From an uncultured Bacilli bacterium (GTDB lineage: Bacteria > Bacillota_I > Bacilli_A > RF39 > UBA660): 22,318 bases of DNA. The notes beneath the pieces are model-generated. The model did not search any database. It was not told the origin of the DNA and saw only the letters and a list, made by a program, of their open reading frames with translations. Below are positions 14,250-20,729 of the stretch, piece by piece. The stretch is taken from NCBI GenBank assembly GCA_949280095.1, contig CASDHD010000010.1:1-22318 (forward strand), written 5' to 3'. Made by a program: the position numbers and the translations under genes. Within the stretch, counting starts at the first letter, position 1, and every line of letters begins with the position of its first letter.

Positions 14250-14555
14250 TTATCTCACTAAATCTGTATAATACACAATCTCTTTATTTAAACTTTCAGC
14301 ATATTCAATTTCACTTTTTGTACTACTTCCTATATAGTTATCCACATTGACAACTAAAATAGCATCGGAAATTTTTATCCTTTCATAATGCATTTTACCA
14401 AGTATGTTCATTTCCTCTTCCGAATAATCGTCCTTATTTCCATTAACAGGGAATATAGGTAACAAAACACAATTTCCCTCTAATTCCATTTTTAAAGCAA
14501 TCTCCATCATTTCCCTTTGGAATCTTAAACTACCACAAACTGTTATTACTTTCAT
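14250..14555 (-). CDS. Nucleoside 2-deoxyribosyltransferase-like small protein
   Basis: A 101-residue protein with MKVITVCGSLRF at the N-terminus, a GNCVLLPIFPVNG segment, then SDAILVVNVDNYIGSSTKSEIEYA, the usual core of the nucleoside 2-deoxyribosyltransferase / DUF4406 fold (Rossmann-like, with the C-terminal Glu of SEIEYA in the catalytic position). Enzymes of this fold cleave or transfer deoxyribose from nucleosides. Many short members are uncharacterised and some act in phage defence or nucleotide-signal processing. GGAAGGG precedes the ATG by about five bases. It lies between the AAA+ and dehydrogenase genes in one operon. Confidence 0.8.
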   Translation of the reverse strand: MKVITVCGSLRFQREMMEIALKMELEGNCVLLPIFPVNGNKDDYSEEEMNILGKMHYERIKISDAILVVNVDNYIGSSTKSEIEYAESLNKEIVYYTDLVR

Positions 14556-14569
14556 AAGCCCTTCCTTTT

Positions 14570-15502
14570 CTAATCCGTATCTTCTAAGTCAACCTGTTCC
14601 TCTTGGATCAAATCTGCAAATACTTCCTTAAATCTAGCAATTTCTTTTACTTTTGCATCCTCATAAATATTCCTTGCATTACAAATCGCTTTATATACAT
14701 GTTTAATTTTAACTTCACTTTCATTATCAAAAAGTGCATAACTGAATGCGTTTGCAAGTATGGTCAAACAAATATCTGGATATCTTGCTGCAACTTCATA
14801 AACTCTTTTATATTCATCAGTCATCTCTACAATAAAAGCCATAATTTTTTCTTTAATGAAATCGGTATAATTAAGTTTCACACCAAGTTTTTTCTCCAAT
14901 TTTGGATAAGTTCCCATTAAAATTTTGACAGTAGTTGGTTGATCACTTTCCGCCACATCCACTTTTTGAAAACGTCTTAAGAATGCTCGGTCTCTTAAAA
15001 TATACTGCTCATATTCTTCAGTCGTTGTTGCACCCACCATCTTAATACTTCCACGGTCTAATCCTGACTTTAACATGTTAGCAAAATCAATCCCGCCATT
15101 TTCACCAGTATTTTTATTCACCAGAACATGCGTTTCATCAATAAACAAAATAGTTTTATCCTTTTTTTCTAGCTCTTTCACCAATAAATCAATACGGTTT
15201 TCCACTTGTCCCTCACTAACACTTGAACCAAGTAAACTCGTAATATTAATTTTGATTAGTTCCCAGTTCTTTAAAGCATCTGGAACCAAACCTTTTTGAA
15301 TACGGTAAGCTATACCTTCTACGATAGCAGTTTTACCTATTCCAGGTTTTCCTACTAACAAAGCACTTTTTTCTGGTGTCAACAAAATAAGCATACACTG
15401 TTTAATTTCATCATCACGAGCAATAGCAGGGTCAGTAATAAATTCTTTATTAGTAAAATTTTCCCCATACTTTTCTAACATACTTATTTTTTCTTCCATC
15501 AT
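14570..15502 (-). CDS. Single-domain AAA+ ATPase related to ClpA/ClpB NBD1
   Basis: A 310-residue ATPase with only the first Clp nucleotide-binding module. Walker A is GKPGIGKT (51-58) and Walker B is ILFIDETH (118-125; ClpB has IDEIH). Sensor-1 region MVGATTTEEY and the arginine fingers in RDRAFLRRFQKV (about 176-177) follow. A helical small domain with YPDICLTILANAFSYALFD (ClpB: PDKAIDLID) completes it. There is no N-domain, middle domain or NBD2, so it is not a standard disaggregase. It may be a stand-alone remodeller acting on its operon partners. The ATG at 15502 follows GGTGG by eight bases, so I prefer it to ATG 15517. A possible promoter (TTGTAT, 16 bases, GATAAA with a TGT extension) lies in the terminator region just upstream. 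Confidence 0.85.
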   Translation of the reverse strand: MMEEKISMLEKYGENFTNKEFITDPAIARDDEIKQCMLILLTPEKSALLVGKPGIGKTAIVEGIAYRIQKGLVPDALKNWELIKINITSLLGSSVSEGQVENRIDLLVKELEKKDKTILFIDETHVLVNKNTGENGGIDFANMLKSGLDRGSIKMVGATTTEEYEQYILRDRAFLRRFQKVDVAESDQPTTVKILMGTYPKLEKKLGVKLNYTDFIKEKIMAFIVEMTDEYKRVYEVAARYPDICLTILANAFSYALFDNESEVKIKHVYKAICNARNIYEDAKVKEIARFKEVFADLIQEEQVDLEDTD

Positions 15503-15530
15503 AGTATTCACCACCATTATTTTATCACAT

Positions 15531-15565
15531 AAAAAAAAGAAGATACAACAATTGTTCTTCTTTTT
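15531..15565. terminator. Terminator of the PadR-DUF1700 operon
   Basis: AAAAAGAAGA (15534-15543) pairs with TCTTCTTTTT (15556-15565), 10 bp, 12-nt loop. A continuing T run on the minus strand marks the end of the DUF1700 transcript. Confidence 0.8.
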
Positions 15566-15573
15566 AAAAAAAT

Positions 15574-17064
15574 TTACATTTCTTGATAGACATCCAAATT
15601 CCTACAATAACCTGGAAGAGAATAACCTAACTCCTCTAATTCTTCACAAATATCGTCTAAATCATTATCTTCTCTATAGAATTTTTTATAATTTTCTACC
15701 AATTTATCATAAGAGGCATTACTCATATAAACTTTCATATCCACATGATCATAAGCATGTGCAACAATTGTTTTATTTTTCAAATCTGTAATAAACTTAT
15801 CAAGCAATTCTTTTTTGTATTCAAAGTTTGTAATGTGATAGGTAATGTGTAATACATCATACTTTCCTTCTTTACGAATATAAGAGTCTGGTTGTAACTT
15901 AATATAAGTATCATCATAAGTATATTCTACTTTAATCTCATCCTTTAAGTTATCATCAATCACAATATCATTATAAAAATTTCTTGATAACACCAAATTA
16001 TCTTGCATTTTAAACGTATAATCCTCTATTTTTTGATTTTCGATATTCTCACTATAAATAATAGTTGTATTGGCAAACTCAAGAGCACATATTCCTGTTC
16101 CAATACCAAGTAATACAAAACTTATTAAAGTTGTAATCAAAAGAACACCCACTTTATTTTTATGATCAAAAATAAAATTAAATAAGAAGATAAAGGCAAT
16201 AATTCCTAACACAAATAAAGCAAGTAAAATAATGTAAATTCCAAAATACGTAACTCCACAAATTAGACAATAAATAGCAAGACCTAAAGCAAGAGACATC
16301 CCTACAACATAGCAAACAACTCCAAATAATACGAACAACAAAATAAATTTAATAAAAAGAATACACACCTTTGCTAAGGAATCCACCACACTAAATTCTC
16401 TATGTTCAGTTCTTTCTTTTGAATTTTCTTTTTTCTCTTTTGCTACTTTTACAGTTCTTTCTTTTTTCATCTCACTTTTAGGGATATCATTTTGCATAGA
16501 TTTCTTTTCGCTTCTTAAAACACTTTCATATTCACCATTTAAATAGCGACTTTCAAAGATTTTAATAAACAACAATATTGCAAATATCAAATAAGCAAAT
16601 TCTAAAATAAAGTGCCATATTCCAAAGAAAACATGATACATAGGATTACCAAAGGAAGAAAAAATACCTTTTCCCATTCCCTCTATAATTTCAAATGGAA
16701 TTTTACATACTGCAATAATGATAAAAATACATACAAGTTCAATAATGAATTTTACAATTTCGTTAAAGCTTTTATGAGCAAAAACAGAAATAATGCGGTC
16801 GAAAATATTTAGAAAACTATCTAATAGATTGTTAATACCATCATGATTTTTTTCTTCTCCTGTTTTTATTTTATAAGCACTTAATAACTCTCTTGCTAGT
16901 TCATCCACATCACCCATTGATTTTACTGCATCTTCTTCACTCGTTCCTTTGGCTATTTTTTCTTCAATATATCCATCATATTCAGTTAAAATGTCTTCAA
17001 TTTCACTTTCTTCTAATATCGATAACTTCTTTTTTAATGACTCCAGAAATTTTTCCTTACTCAT
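15574..17064 (-). CDS. HAAS/DUF1700 domain multi-pass membrane protein
   Basis: A 496-residue protein. The N-terminal HAAS helical domain (about 1-75) reads MSKEKFLESLKKKL and EDAVKSMGDVDELARELLSAY, the signature seen in proteins paired with PadR regulators. A pair of helices follows, then a Lys/Glu-rich cytoplasmic linker (about 190-225). Next comes a cluster of four or so helices (about 230-325) and a C-terminal extracellular beta-rich region that resembles the DUF4097-type adhesin domain in position but is not clearly recognisable. The HAAS domain is thought to interact with the PadR partner, so the pair may be a membrane stress-sensing switch. The ATG at 17064 lies eight bases after GGAG and overlaps padR by eight bases; the GTG three codons earlier overlaps the SD. 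Confidence 0.85.
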   Translation of the reverse strand: MSKEKFLESLKKKLSILEESEIEDILTEYDGYIEEKIAKGTSEEDAVKSMGDVDELARELLSAYKIKTGEEKNHDGINNLLDSFLNIFDRIISVFAHKSFNEIVKFIIELVCIFIIIAVCKIPFEIIEGMGKGIFSSFGNPMYHVFFGIWHFILEFAYLIFAILLFIKIFESRYLNGEYESVLRSEKKSMQNDIPKSEMKKERTVKVAKEKKENSKERTEHREFSVVDSLAKVCILFIKFILLFVLFGVVCYVVGMSLALGLAIYCLICGVTYFGIYIILLALFVLGIIAFIFLFNFIFDHKNKVGVLLITTLISFVLLGIGTGICALEFANTTIIYSENIENQKIEDYTFKMQDNLVLSRNFYNDIVIDDNLKDEIKVEYTYDDTYIKLQPDSYIRKEGKYDVLHITYHITNFEYKKELLDKFITDLKNKTIVAHAYDHVDMKVYMSNASYDKLVENYKKFYREDNDLDDICEELEELGYSLPGYCRNLDVYQEM

Positions 17065-17389
17065 CTTTCTCACTCCTTTTAATAAAATTATTTACACTTT
17101 CCGCAAAGTTTACCCATTCTTTTTTCTGCTCTTTACATCTTTTCTTGCCAAGTGCAGTAATATGGTAATACTTACGAATAGGTCCTTCTTTAGACTCTTC
17201 AAGATAGGTTTCAAAATAACCCTCATTGGTTAATCGTTTTAAAATAGGATAAATAGTACCTTCATTAACATCCACAATTTTACTAACCTCTTCCACTAGT
17301 TCGTAGCCATATTTATCTTTCTTCTCTACAATTAACAACACGAGTAATTCCAAAACCCCTTTTTTAAACTGGGTATTGATACATATCAC
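17057..17389 (-). CDS. PadR-family transcriptional regulator
   Basis: A winged-helix repressor of about 107-110 residues. The family core is clear: NTQFKKGVLELLVLLIV, KKDKYGYELVEEVSKI, EGTIYPILKRLTNEGYFETY and GPIRKYYHITALGKK. PadR proteins act as homodimers on operators in their own promoter and respond to ligands or membrane proteins. The start is unclear. GTG 17389 opens the frame but sits within the only SD (GAGGTGAT, 17386-17393). The ATC at 17380 aligns with the Met of the usual MNTQ-type N-terminus and is spaced eight bases from GAGG. The only ATG nearby (17385) is out of frame. The gene begins a two-gene operon with the HAAS protein and has a strong promoter carrying a possible operator. 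Confidence 0.88.
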   Translation of the reverse strand: MICINTQFKKGVLELLVLLIVEKKDKYGYELVEEVSKIVDVNEGTIYPILKRLTNEGYFETYLEESKEGPIRKYYHITALGKKRCKEQKKEWVNFAESVNNFIKRSEKDE

Positions 17390-17400
17390 CTCATGTCATT

Positions 17401-17434
17401 ATATTACAACCAGTACTATGTTATGTCAAGTACT
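17401..17434 (-). promoter_or_regulatory. padR promoter with paired AGTACT sites
   Basis: TTGACA (17424-17429), 17 bases, TAATAT (17401-17406) on the minus strand. AGTACT palindromes at 17412-17417 and 17429-17434 bracket the -35 and spacer, 17 bp centre to centre. They could be half-sites for autoregulation by PadR. Confidence 0.6.
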
Positions 17435-17457
17435 AAATAAAAACTAATATTTTGTTT

Positions 17458-17491
17458 AAAAAAAAACAATCCTTTTAAATTATGATTGTTT
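17458..17491 (-). terminator. Terminator of the small hydrophobic peptide mRNA (locus A)
   Basis: On the minus strand AAACAATC (complement 17484-17491) pairs with GATTGTTT (complement 17464-17471), 8 bp with a 12-nt loop, and leads into a T run (complement of A 17458-17466). It isolates locus A from padR. Confidence 0.75.
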
Positions 17492-17532
17492 ATTATCCTT
17501 AAGAAAAAACGATTTTAAGAACTCAAAAAAAG

Positions 17533-17561
17533 TTGTATTTAAACACAGTATTGTGTATACT
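17533..17561 (+). promoter_or_regulatory. Antisense RNA promoter, locus A
   Basis: TTGTAT (17533-17538), 17 bases, TATACT (17556-17561). It points toward the small peptide gene and no plus-strand protein gene follows. Confidence 0.7.
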
Positions 17562-17566
17562 ATAAA

Positions 17567-17665
17567 TGTAAGTGTTATCAAGTTAGATAACGCCTACTGT
17601 TGTTTCGACGCTATACCATTCATCGTGTAGGTTATGCATGTATTTGGTTAGCGTCTATTTTTTAT
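17567..17665 (+). ncRNA. Putative antisense RNA (antitoxin) of locus A
   Basis: A predicted RNA of about 95-100 nt. A 5' hairpin GTTATC(aagtta)GATAAC (17574-17591) is followed by ACGCCTACT. A 3' hairpin GACGCTATACC (17607-17617) with GGTTAGCGTC (17646-17655) leads into TATTTTTTAT, an intrinsic terminator. It is fully complementary to the 3' UTR of the small peptide mRNA and ends at that ORF's stop codon. Its ACGCCTACT repeats the plus-strand ACGCCTCCT that covers the peptide's SD (17753-17761). Its GATAAC repeats 17833-17838 in the loop of the mRNA's 5' hairpin. It can therefore pair with the mRNA at both ends, as in Fst/par systems. Expression is inferred, not shown. Confidence 0.6.
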
Positions 17666-17748
17666 ACTAATCGAAGAATTACAACTACTAGCATAATTAC
17701 AACTACTAAAAGAATAAAAATCATGAGTGATAAAGATTCTTTGTTCAT
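17662..17748 (-). CDS. Small hydrophobic peptide, putative type I toxin (locus A)
   Basis: 28 codons: MNKESLSLM then a run of Ile, Leu, Val and Phe forming a single membrane helix, ending in ILRLV. AGGAGG (17756-17761) lies seven bases before ATG 17748, one of the best SDs in the window. Within the helix, the 12-mer GTAGTTGTAATT occurs twice, 18 bases apart. Its own promoter (17849-17877), a leader of about 95 nt with a 5' hairpin and a terminator at 17458-17491 make a unit of about 390 nt. The start resembles the M..ESL.(L)M pattern of TxpA/BsrG-like toxins, although the body is more purely aliphatic and the basic tail is very short. Such peptides depolarise or perturb the membrane when freed from antisense control. 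Alternative: a small membrane regulator of the adjacent ABC transporter. Confidence 0.65.
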   Translation of the reverse strand: MNKESLSLMIFILLVVVIMLVVVILRLV

Positions 17749-17826
17749 AACTACGCCTCCTAACTTTCCAAAACCCCCAAAATAAAAACCGGTTGTATGT
17801 ACTAATAAGAGTATAGTAAGGCGCCA

Positions 17827-17846
17827 CCACTTGATAACACAAGTGG
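17827..17846 (-). promoter_or_regulatory. 5' hairpin of the locus A peptide mRNA
   Basis: CCACTTG and CAAGTGG form a perfect 7-bp stem with loop TGTTAT at or next to the predicted 5' end. Just downstream, CGCCT (complement of 17819-17823) can pair with AGGCG overlapping the SD, so the leader may hide its own ribosome binding site. Confidence 0.6.
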
Positions 17847-17848
17847 CT

Positions 17849-17877
17849 ATTATAAAATTAAAAAATTTAGATTACAA
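17849..17877 (-). promoter_or_regulatory. Promoter of the locus A peptide mRNA
   Basis: TTGTAA (17872-17877), 17 bases, TATAAT (17849-17854) on the minus strand. Confidence 0.75.
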
Positions 17878-17897
17878 GCAATTCGACAAAAGAGTAC

Positions 17898-17924
17898 AAA
17901 AAAAGTGAATTTCATCACTTTTTT
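17898..17924. terminator. Terminator of the ABC transporter gene
   Basis: AAAAAAAGTGA (17898-17908) pairs with TCACTTTTTT (17915-17924) around a 6-nt loop, with T tracts on both strands. It starts in the stop codon of the ABC gene and separates it from locus A. Confidence 0.85.
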
Positions 17925-20232
17925 ATTCTGTACGAAGAGCAATAACTGGATCTTTCTTACTTGCGATTTTAGCAGGTAGTGCTCCTCCTATTAAAGTTAA
18001 AACTAAACTAACAAGAATTAAGATAATCGCATGAATTGGATTTAATACTGCTACATTTTTAAGATCTGTCAAGTTATAAAGAACTTGATTAGCTGGGATT
18101 AATAATAATCTCGTAATAATAATTCCTAAAATTCCACTAGACATACCAATTATAAAAGTCTCTGCATTAAATACACGAGAAATATCTTTCTTACGTGCTC
18201 CTAAACTCCTTAAAATTCCAATTTCTTTTGTTCTTTCTAAAACAGAAATATACATAATAATTCCAATCATAATAGAAGATACAATCAAACTAATAGCACT
18301 AAAGGAAATCAAAACAATCGTAATTGCGTCCATAATACTTCCTGATAAAGAAGAAATAATTTCCGCTTGGTCCGTATAAACAACTTGTTCATTTGCATCT
18401 TTGCTTTCATTATATTGGTCTAAATAAGTAAGTAATTCTTCTTTTGCATTAAAATCTCTTGGATAAACTTGGATCATAAATGGTACTGCTTCATCTCCAA
18501 GATAAGCTAAAATTTGTTCTTTCGCTTCTACACCTTCCTCAGTAGCTAAATCAAAAACTTCACCAGTCATCAAATTATAATCAACTTTTTTCTGTGCTTT
18601 TACAATTTCAGAATCTTTATTTTGTTCCATCACATAGTCAAGAAGTTTTTCTGTATATGTTAAAGCAGAAGATTGAACATAACTTGGAAAATCATCTTTT
18701 AAACGTATAATACCTACTACCTTTAAAGTTAAAGCATCTTTAGATTGATACAATTTTTCTAAATTAGAACGCATTGTAAAATAATTTCCCACTTTTTCAT
18801 AAAAATCATCATTAAGAATTAATTTCATTTCACTGCCTAATATTTCATCAAATGTAATATTTTCTTTTTTACTATCCAAGCCTAAATTGGTCAAAATATC
18901 TTCCGTTACATGATTTTTACTGTCTACAATTAATACAAGTTCATCCTTTTCTTTAGCTTCACGCCCTGCCAAAATGTCATATTTATCTTCAATAACACTC
19001 AACTTATCGTTATCCAAATTTTTAGGAATACTTACCATATTATTTGCAATCGTAACCATTTTGACTTTGCCATCTATTTTATTAATTAAGTTTAAACCTG
19101 TATAACGCGAGTAAGAAATACCACTTACAATTTCTGGATTAGCATTTTCAATATATTCGACATAGTCTTTTGTAATTTTATTTTTATGTGTAAACGTCTC
19201 TTCTATTGTCTTTTCTGGAATAATATAATCGACATTTGGGTAATCAGCATCTGTAGTTTTCATTGTATTTTGCATTTCATTCATTGTTTCTTCATCTAAA
19301 TTCATGGCTTGACTACTGATAATAATAGGCATAGAAGATAAAGTATTTCGTTCAAAGATATCAATTTGTCTATCAAAACCATTGGATAAACTTAGAATGG
19401 AAGCAATTCCAATAATACCAATACTAGAAGCAAAGGCTGTTAAAATAGTTCTGCCTTTCTTTGTCTTAATATTATTTAAACTAAGTTTTAACGCTGATAA
19501 GAATCCCATAGAAGTACGTTTAATTTTATATTCCTTTTCCAATTTTTCTTTTTCATTGATTGGATTAGAATCGTTTAATACCTCGCCATCGCGCATTTCA
19601 ATGACACGATTTGCATAGTCTTTTGCCAAATCCGGATTATGTGTAACCATAATAACTAACTTGTCCTTAGCGATTTCTTTAATCAGTTCCATAATTTGTA
19701 CACTAGTTTTGGTATCTAATGCTCCCGTTGGTTCATCAGCAAGAATAATATCAGGATCATTTGCAAGTGCTCTAGCAATTGCAACTCTTTGCATTTGTCC
19801 ACCAGAAAGTTGATTTGGTTTTTTATGCATATGTTTTTCGAGTCCTACACGTGTTAAAACCTCTTTGGCTTTCTTACGGCGAGTGCTTGCTTTTACACCA
19901 CTCAAAGTCATTCCCATTTCCACGTTTGCTAAAATACTAATATGACTAATTAAATTATAACTTTGAAAAATAAAACCAATACAATTATTACGATAAGCAT
20001 CCCAAGTGTTATCTTTAAACTTTTTAGTAGAATGATTATTAATAATCAAATCGCCTTCATCATAACGGTCTAATCCTCCTACAATATTTAAAAGGGTTGT
20101 TTTTCCACTACCACTTGGACCTAAAACGGCAACAAATTCATTTTTACGAAACTTTAAATCAACGCCCTTTAAAGCCTGTTGCGTAAAGTCTCCTGTTGTA
20201 TAACTTTTCTTTATATTTTTTAACTCTAACAT
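17923..20232 (-). CDS. MacB-like ABC transporter, fused ATPase and FtsX-type permease
   Basis: A 769-residue exporter half. The N-terminal ATPase (about 1-235) has Walker A GPSGSGKT (38-45), the Q loop FIFQSYNLI, signature LSGGQ (142-146), Walker B IILADE with EPTGALD, and the H-loop VTHNPDLA. A linker and one helix follow (about 262-283). A large extracellular domain (about 285-640) comes next, then three C-terminal helices (about 650-680, 700-725, 740-760) with the FtsX/MacB motif LERTKEIGILRSLGARKKDI. This is the LolCDE/MacB/BceAB-type mechanotransmission family. In Gram-positive bacteria such proteins export peptides or confer resistance to antimicrobial peptides. AAAGGAG precedes the ATG by six bases. 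It has its own promoter and terminator and is bracketed by the two small-peptide loci. The substrate is unknown. Confidence 0.93.
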   Translation of the reverse strand: MLELKNIKKSYTTGDFTQQALKGVDLKFRKNEFVAVLGPSGSGKTTLLNIVGGLDRYDEGDLIINNHSTKKFKDNTWDAYRNNCIGFIFQSYNLISHISILANVEMGMTLSGVKASTRRKKAKEVLTRVGLEKHMHKKPNQLSGGQMQRVAIARALANDPDIILADEPTGALDTKTSVQIMELIKEIAKDKLVIMVTHNPDLAKDYANRVIEMRDGEVLNDSNPINEKEKLEKEYKIKRTSMGFLSALKLSLNNIKTKKGRTILTAFASSIGIIGIASILSLSNGFDRQIDIFERNTLSSMPIIISSQAMNLDEETMNEMQNTMKTTDADYPNVDYIIPEKTIEETFTHKNKITKDYVEYIENANPEIVSGISYSRYTGLNLINKIDGKVKMVTIANNMVSIPKNLDNDKLSVIEDKYDILAGREAKEKDELVLIVDSKNHVTEDILTNLGLDSKKENITFDEILGSEMKLILNDDFYEKVGNYFTMRSNLEKLYQSKDALTLKVVGIIRLKDDFPSYVQSSALTYTEKLLDYVMEQNKDSEIVKAQKKVDYNLMTGEVFDLATEEGVEAKEQILAYLGDEAVPFMIQVYPRDFNAKEELLTYLDQYNESKDANEQVVYTDQAEIISSLSGSIMDAITIVLISFSAISLIVSSIMIGIIMYISVLERTKEIGILRSLGARKKDISRVFNAETFIIGMSSGILGIIITRLLLIPANQVLYNLTDLKNVAVLNPIHAIILILVSLVLTLIGGALPAKIASKKDPVIALRTE

Positions 20233-20288
20233 AAATTTCTCCTTTTTTTATTATAAAGCCCACATAAAATTCTATGCGAACGTAACTC

Positions 20289-20316
20289 ATTATACTCTCT
20301 TTTCTTTAAAATGCAA
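20289..20316 (-). promoter_or_regulatory. Promoter of the ABC transporter gene
   Basis: TTGCAT (20311-20316), 16 bases, TATAAT (20289-20294) on the minus strand, giving a leader of about 50 nt. Its upstream edge lies close to the divergent antisense promoter of locus B. Confidence 0.7.
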
Positions 20317-20324
20317 AATACTAA

Positions 20325-20353
20325 TTTACTTTTCAAAAAAAATACTTTATAAT
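20325..20353 (+). promoter_or_regulatory. Antisense RNA promoter, locus B
   Basis: TTTACT (20325-20330), 17 bases, TATAAT (20348-20353), pointing at the small ORF on the opposite strand. Confidence 0.7.
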
Positions 20354-20359
20354 GAAATT

Positions 20360-20438
20360 AAGCGAGACACTTATTCTTAAGTGCTTGCCCTTAGTGTGCA
20401 AACACCTTCCTTTTTATGGGATGGTGTTATTTTTTATT
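20360..20438 (+). ncRNA. Putative antisense RNA (antitoxin) of locus B
   Basis: A predicted RNA of about 80 nt. A 5' hairpin CACTTA(ttct)TAAGTG (about 20370-20385) is followed by GTGTGCAAACACC. The 3' hairpin AACACC..GGTGTT (20401-20428) leads into ATTTTTTATT, an intrinsic terminator. It is complementary to the 3' UTR of the peptide mRNA and ends about 24 bases short of the peptide stop codon. GCAAACACC (20398-20406) is repeated exactly at 20556-20564 in the template of the mRNA leader, with partial similarity extending to the TAGTG/AAGTG before it. The RNA can therefore also pair with the leader. Same arrangement as locus A. Confidence 0.6.
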
Positions 20439-20461
20439 CCAAAACCCCCTCAACTAGTTTC

Positions 20462-20530
20462 CTAGTTAAAGATAATAAGAAGAATAATTATCAATAAAAG
20501 TACCATAATCAACAAGTCTTTTTTATTCAT
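20462..20530 (-). CDS. Very small hydrophobic peptide, putative type I toxin (locus B)
   Basis: 22 codons: MNKKDLLIM, then an unbroken run of Leu, Ile and Val, ending in IIFN. It is almost entirely one membrane helix with a basic N-terminus. GAGGTGG precedes ATG 20530 by three or four bases. It resembles the locus A peptide in opening (MNKxxL.xLM/IM) and gene layout, though the sequences are too short and simple to prove homology. It is transcribed from 20589-20617. A leader ORF overlaps its start codon. No convincing terminator for its mRNA was found before the ABC transporter promoter; the hairpin at 20401-20428 has no T tract on this strand. Confidence 0.6.
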   Translation of the reverse strand: MNKKDLLIMVLLLIIILLIIFN

Positions 20531-20577
20531 ACGACCACCTCGCAAAAACTAAGTGGCAAACACCAAATACTTTGCAT
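20527..20577 (-). CDS. Possible 16-codon leader ORF overlapping the locus B peptide
   Basis: ATG 20577 opens MQSIWCLPLSFCEVVV and its TGA overlaps the peptide's ATG (ATGA). Translation would end exactly at the peptide start, as in mok/hok-type coupling. The ATG is only about five bases from the predicted 5' end and has no proper SD, so translation is doubtful. The related leader at 5688-5745 also starts ATG CAA (5694). Confidence 0.3.
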   Translation of the reverse strand: MQSIWCLPLSFCEVVV

Positions 20578-20628
20578 CTCGCAAATTCACTATATCAAGA
20601 AAAAAGTCAAGTTGCAAATCACAAATTT
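20571..20628 (-). repeat. Promoter-leader repeat, copy 2 (partner at 5688-5745)
   Basis: Same element as 5688-5745, 44 of 58 identical with no gaps. It includes the -35/-10 pair and the first bases of the transcript (GAGATGCAAA). Confidence 0.75.
20589..20617 (-). promoter_or_regulatory. Promoter of the locus B peptide mRNA
   Basis: TTGCAA (20612-20617), 17 bases, TATAGT (20589-20594) on the minus strand. Beyond it, 20629-20729 holds no gene. A weak, imperfect hairpin and T-rich stretch there may end the psd transcript. Confidence 0.7.
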
Positions 20629-20729
20629 CCGAAAAAGACTCGCCAAAAAGGCTAATTTAGATAGTCAATTTGAAAATTCATGCTCAAAATATAAAAATGA
20701 CTGATTATGTAAGAAAAACAGTATTTTTT

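Noticed and set aside
17600..17842. Longer ORFs (61 and 64 codons) on both strands over locus A
   Set aside because: Neither has an SD or a plausible protein; the 28-codon ORF in a different frame has AGGAGG and a membrane-helix composition.
20629..20729. Further promoter or hairpin gene between locus B and psd
   Set aside because: A TTGACT on the minus strand lacks a -10 at the right distance, and the GCC-TTTTT-GGC stem is only 3 bp.
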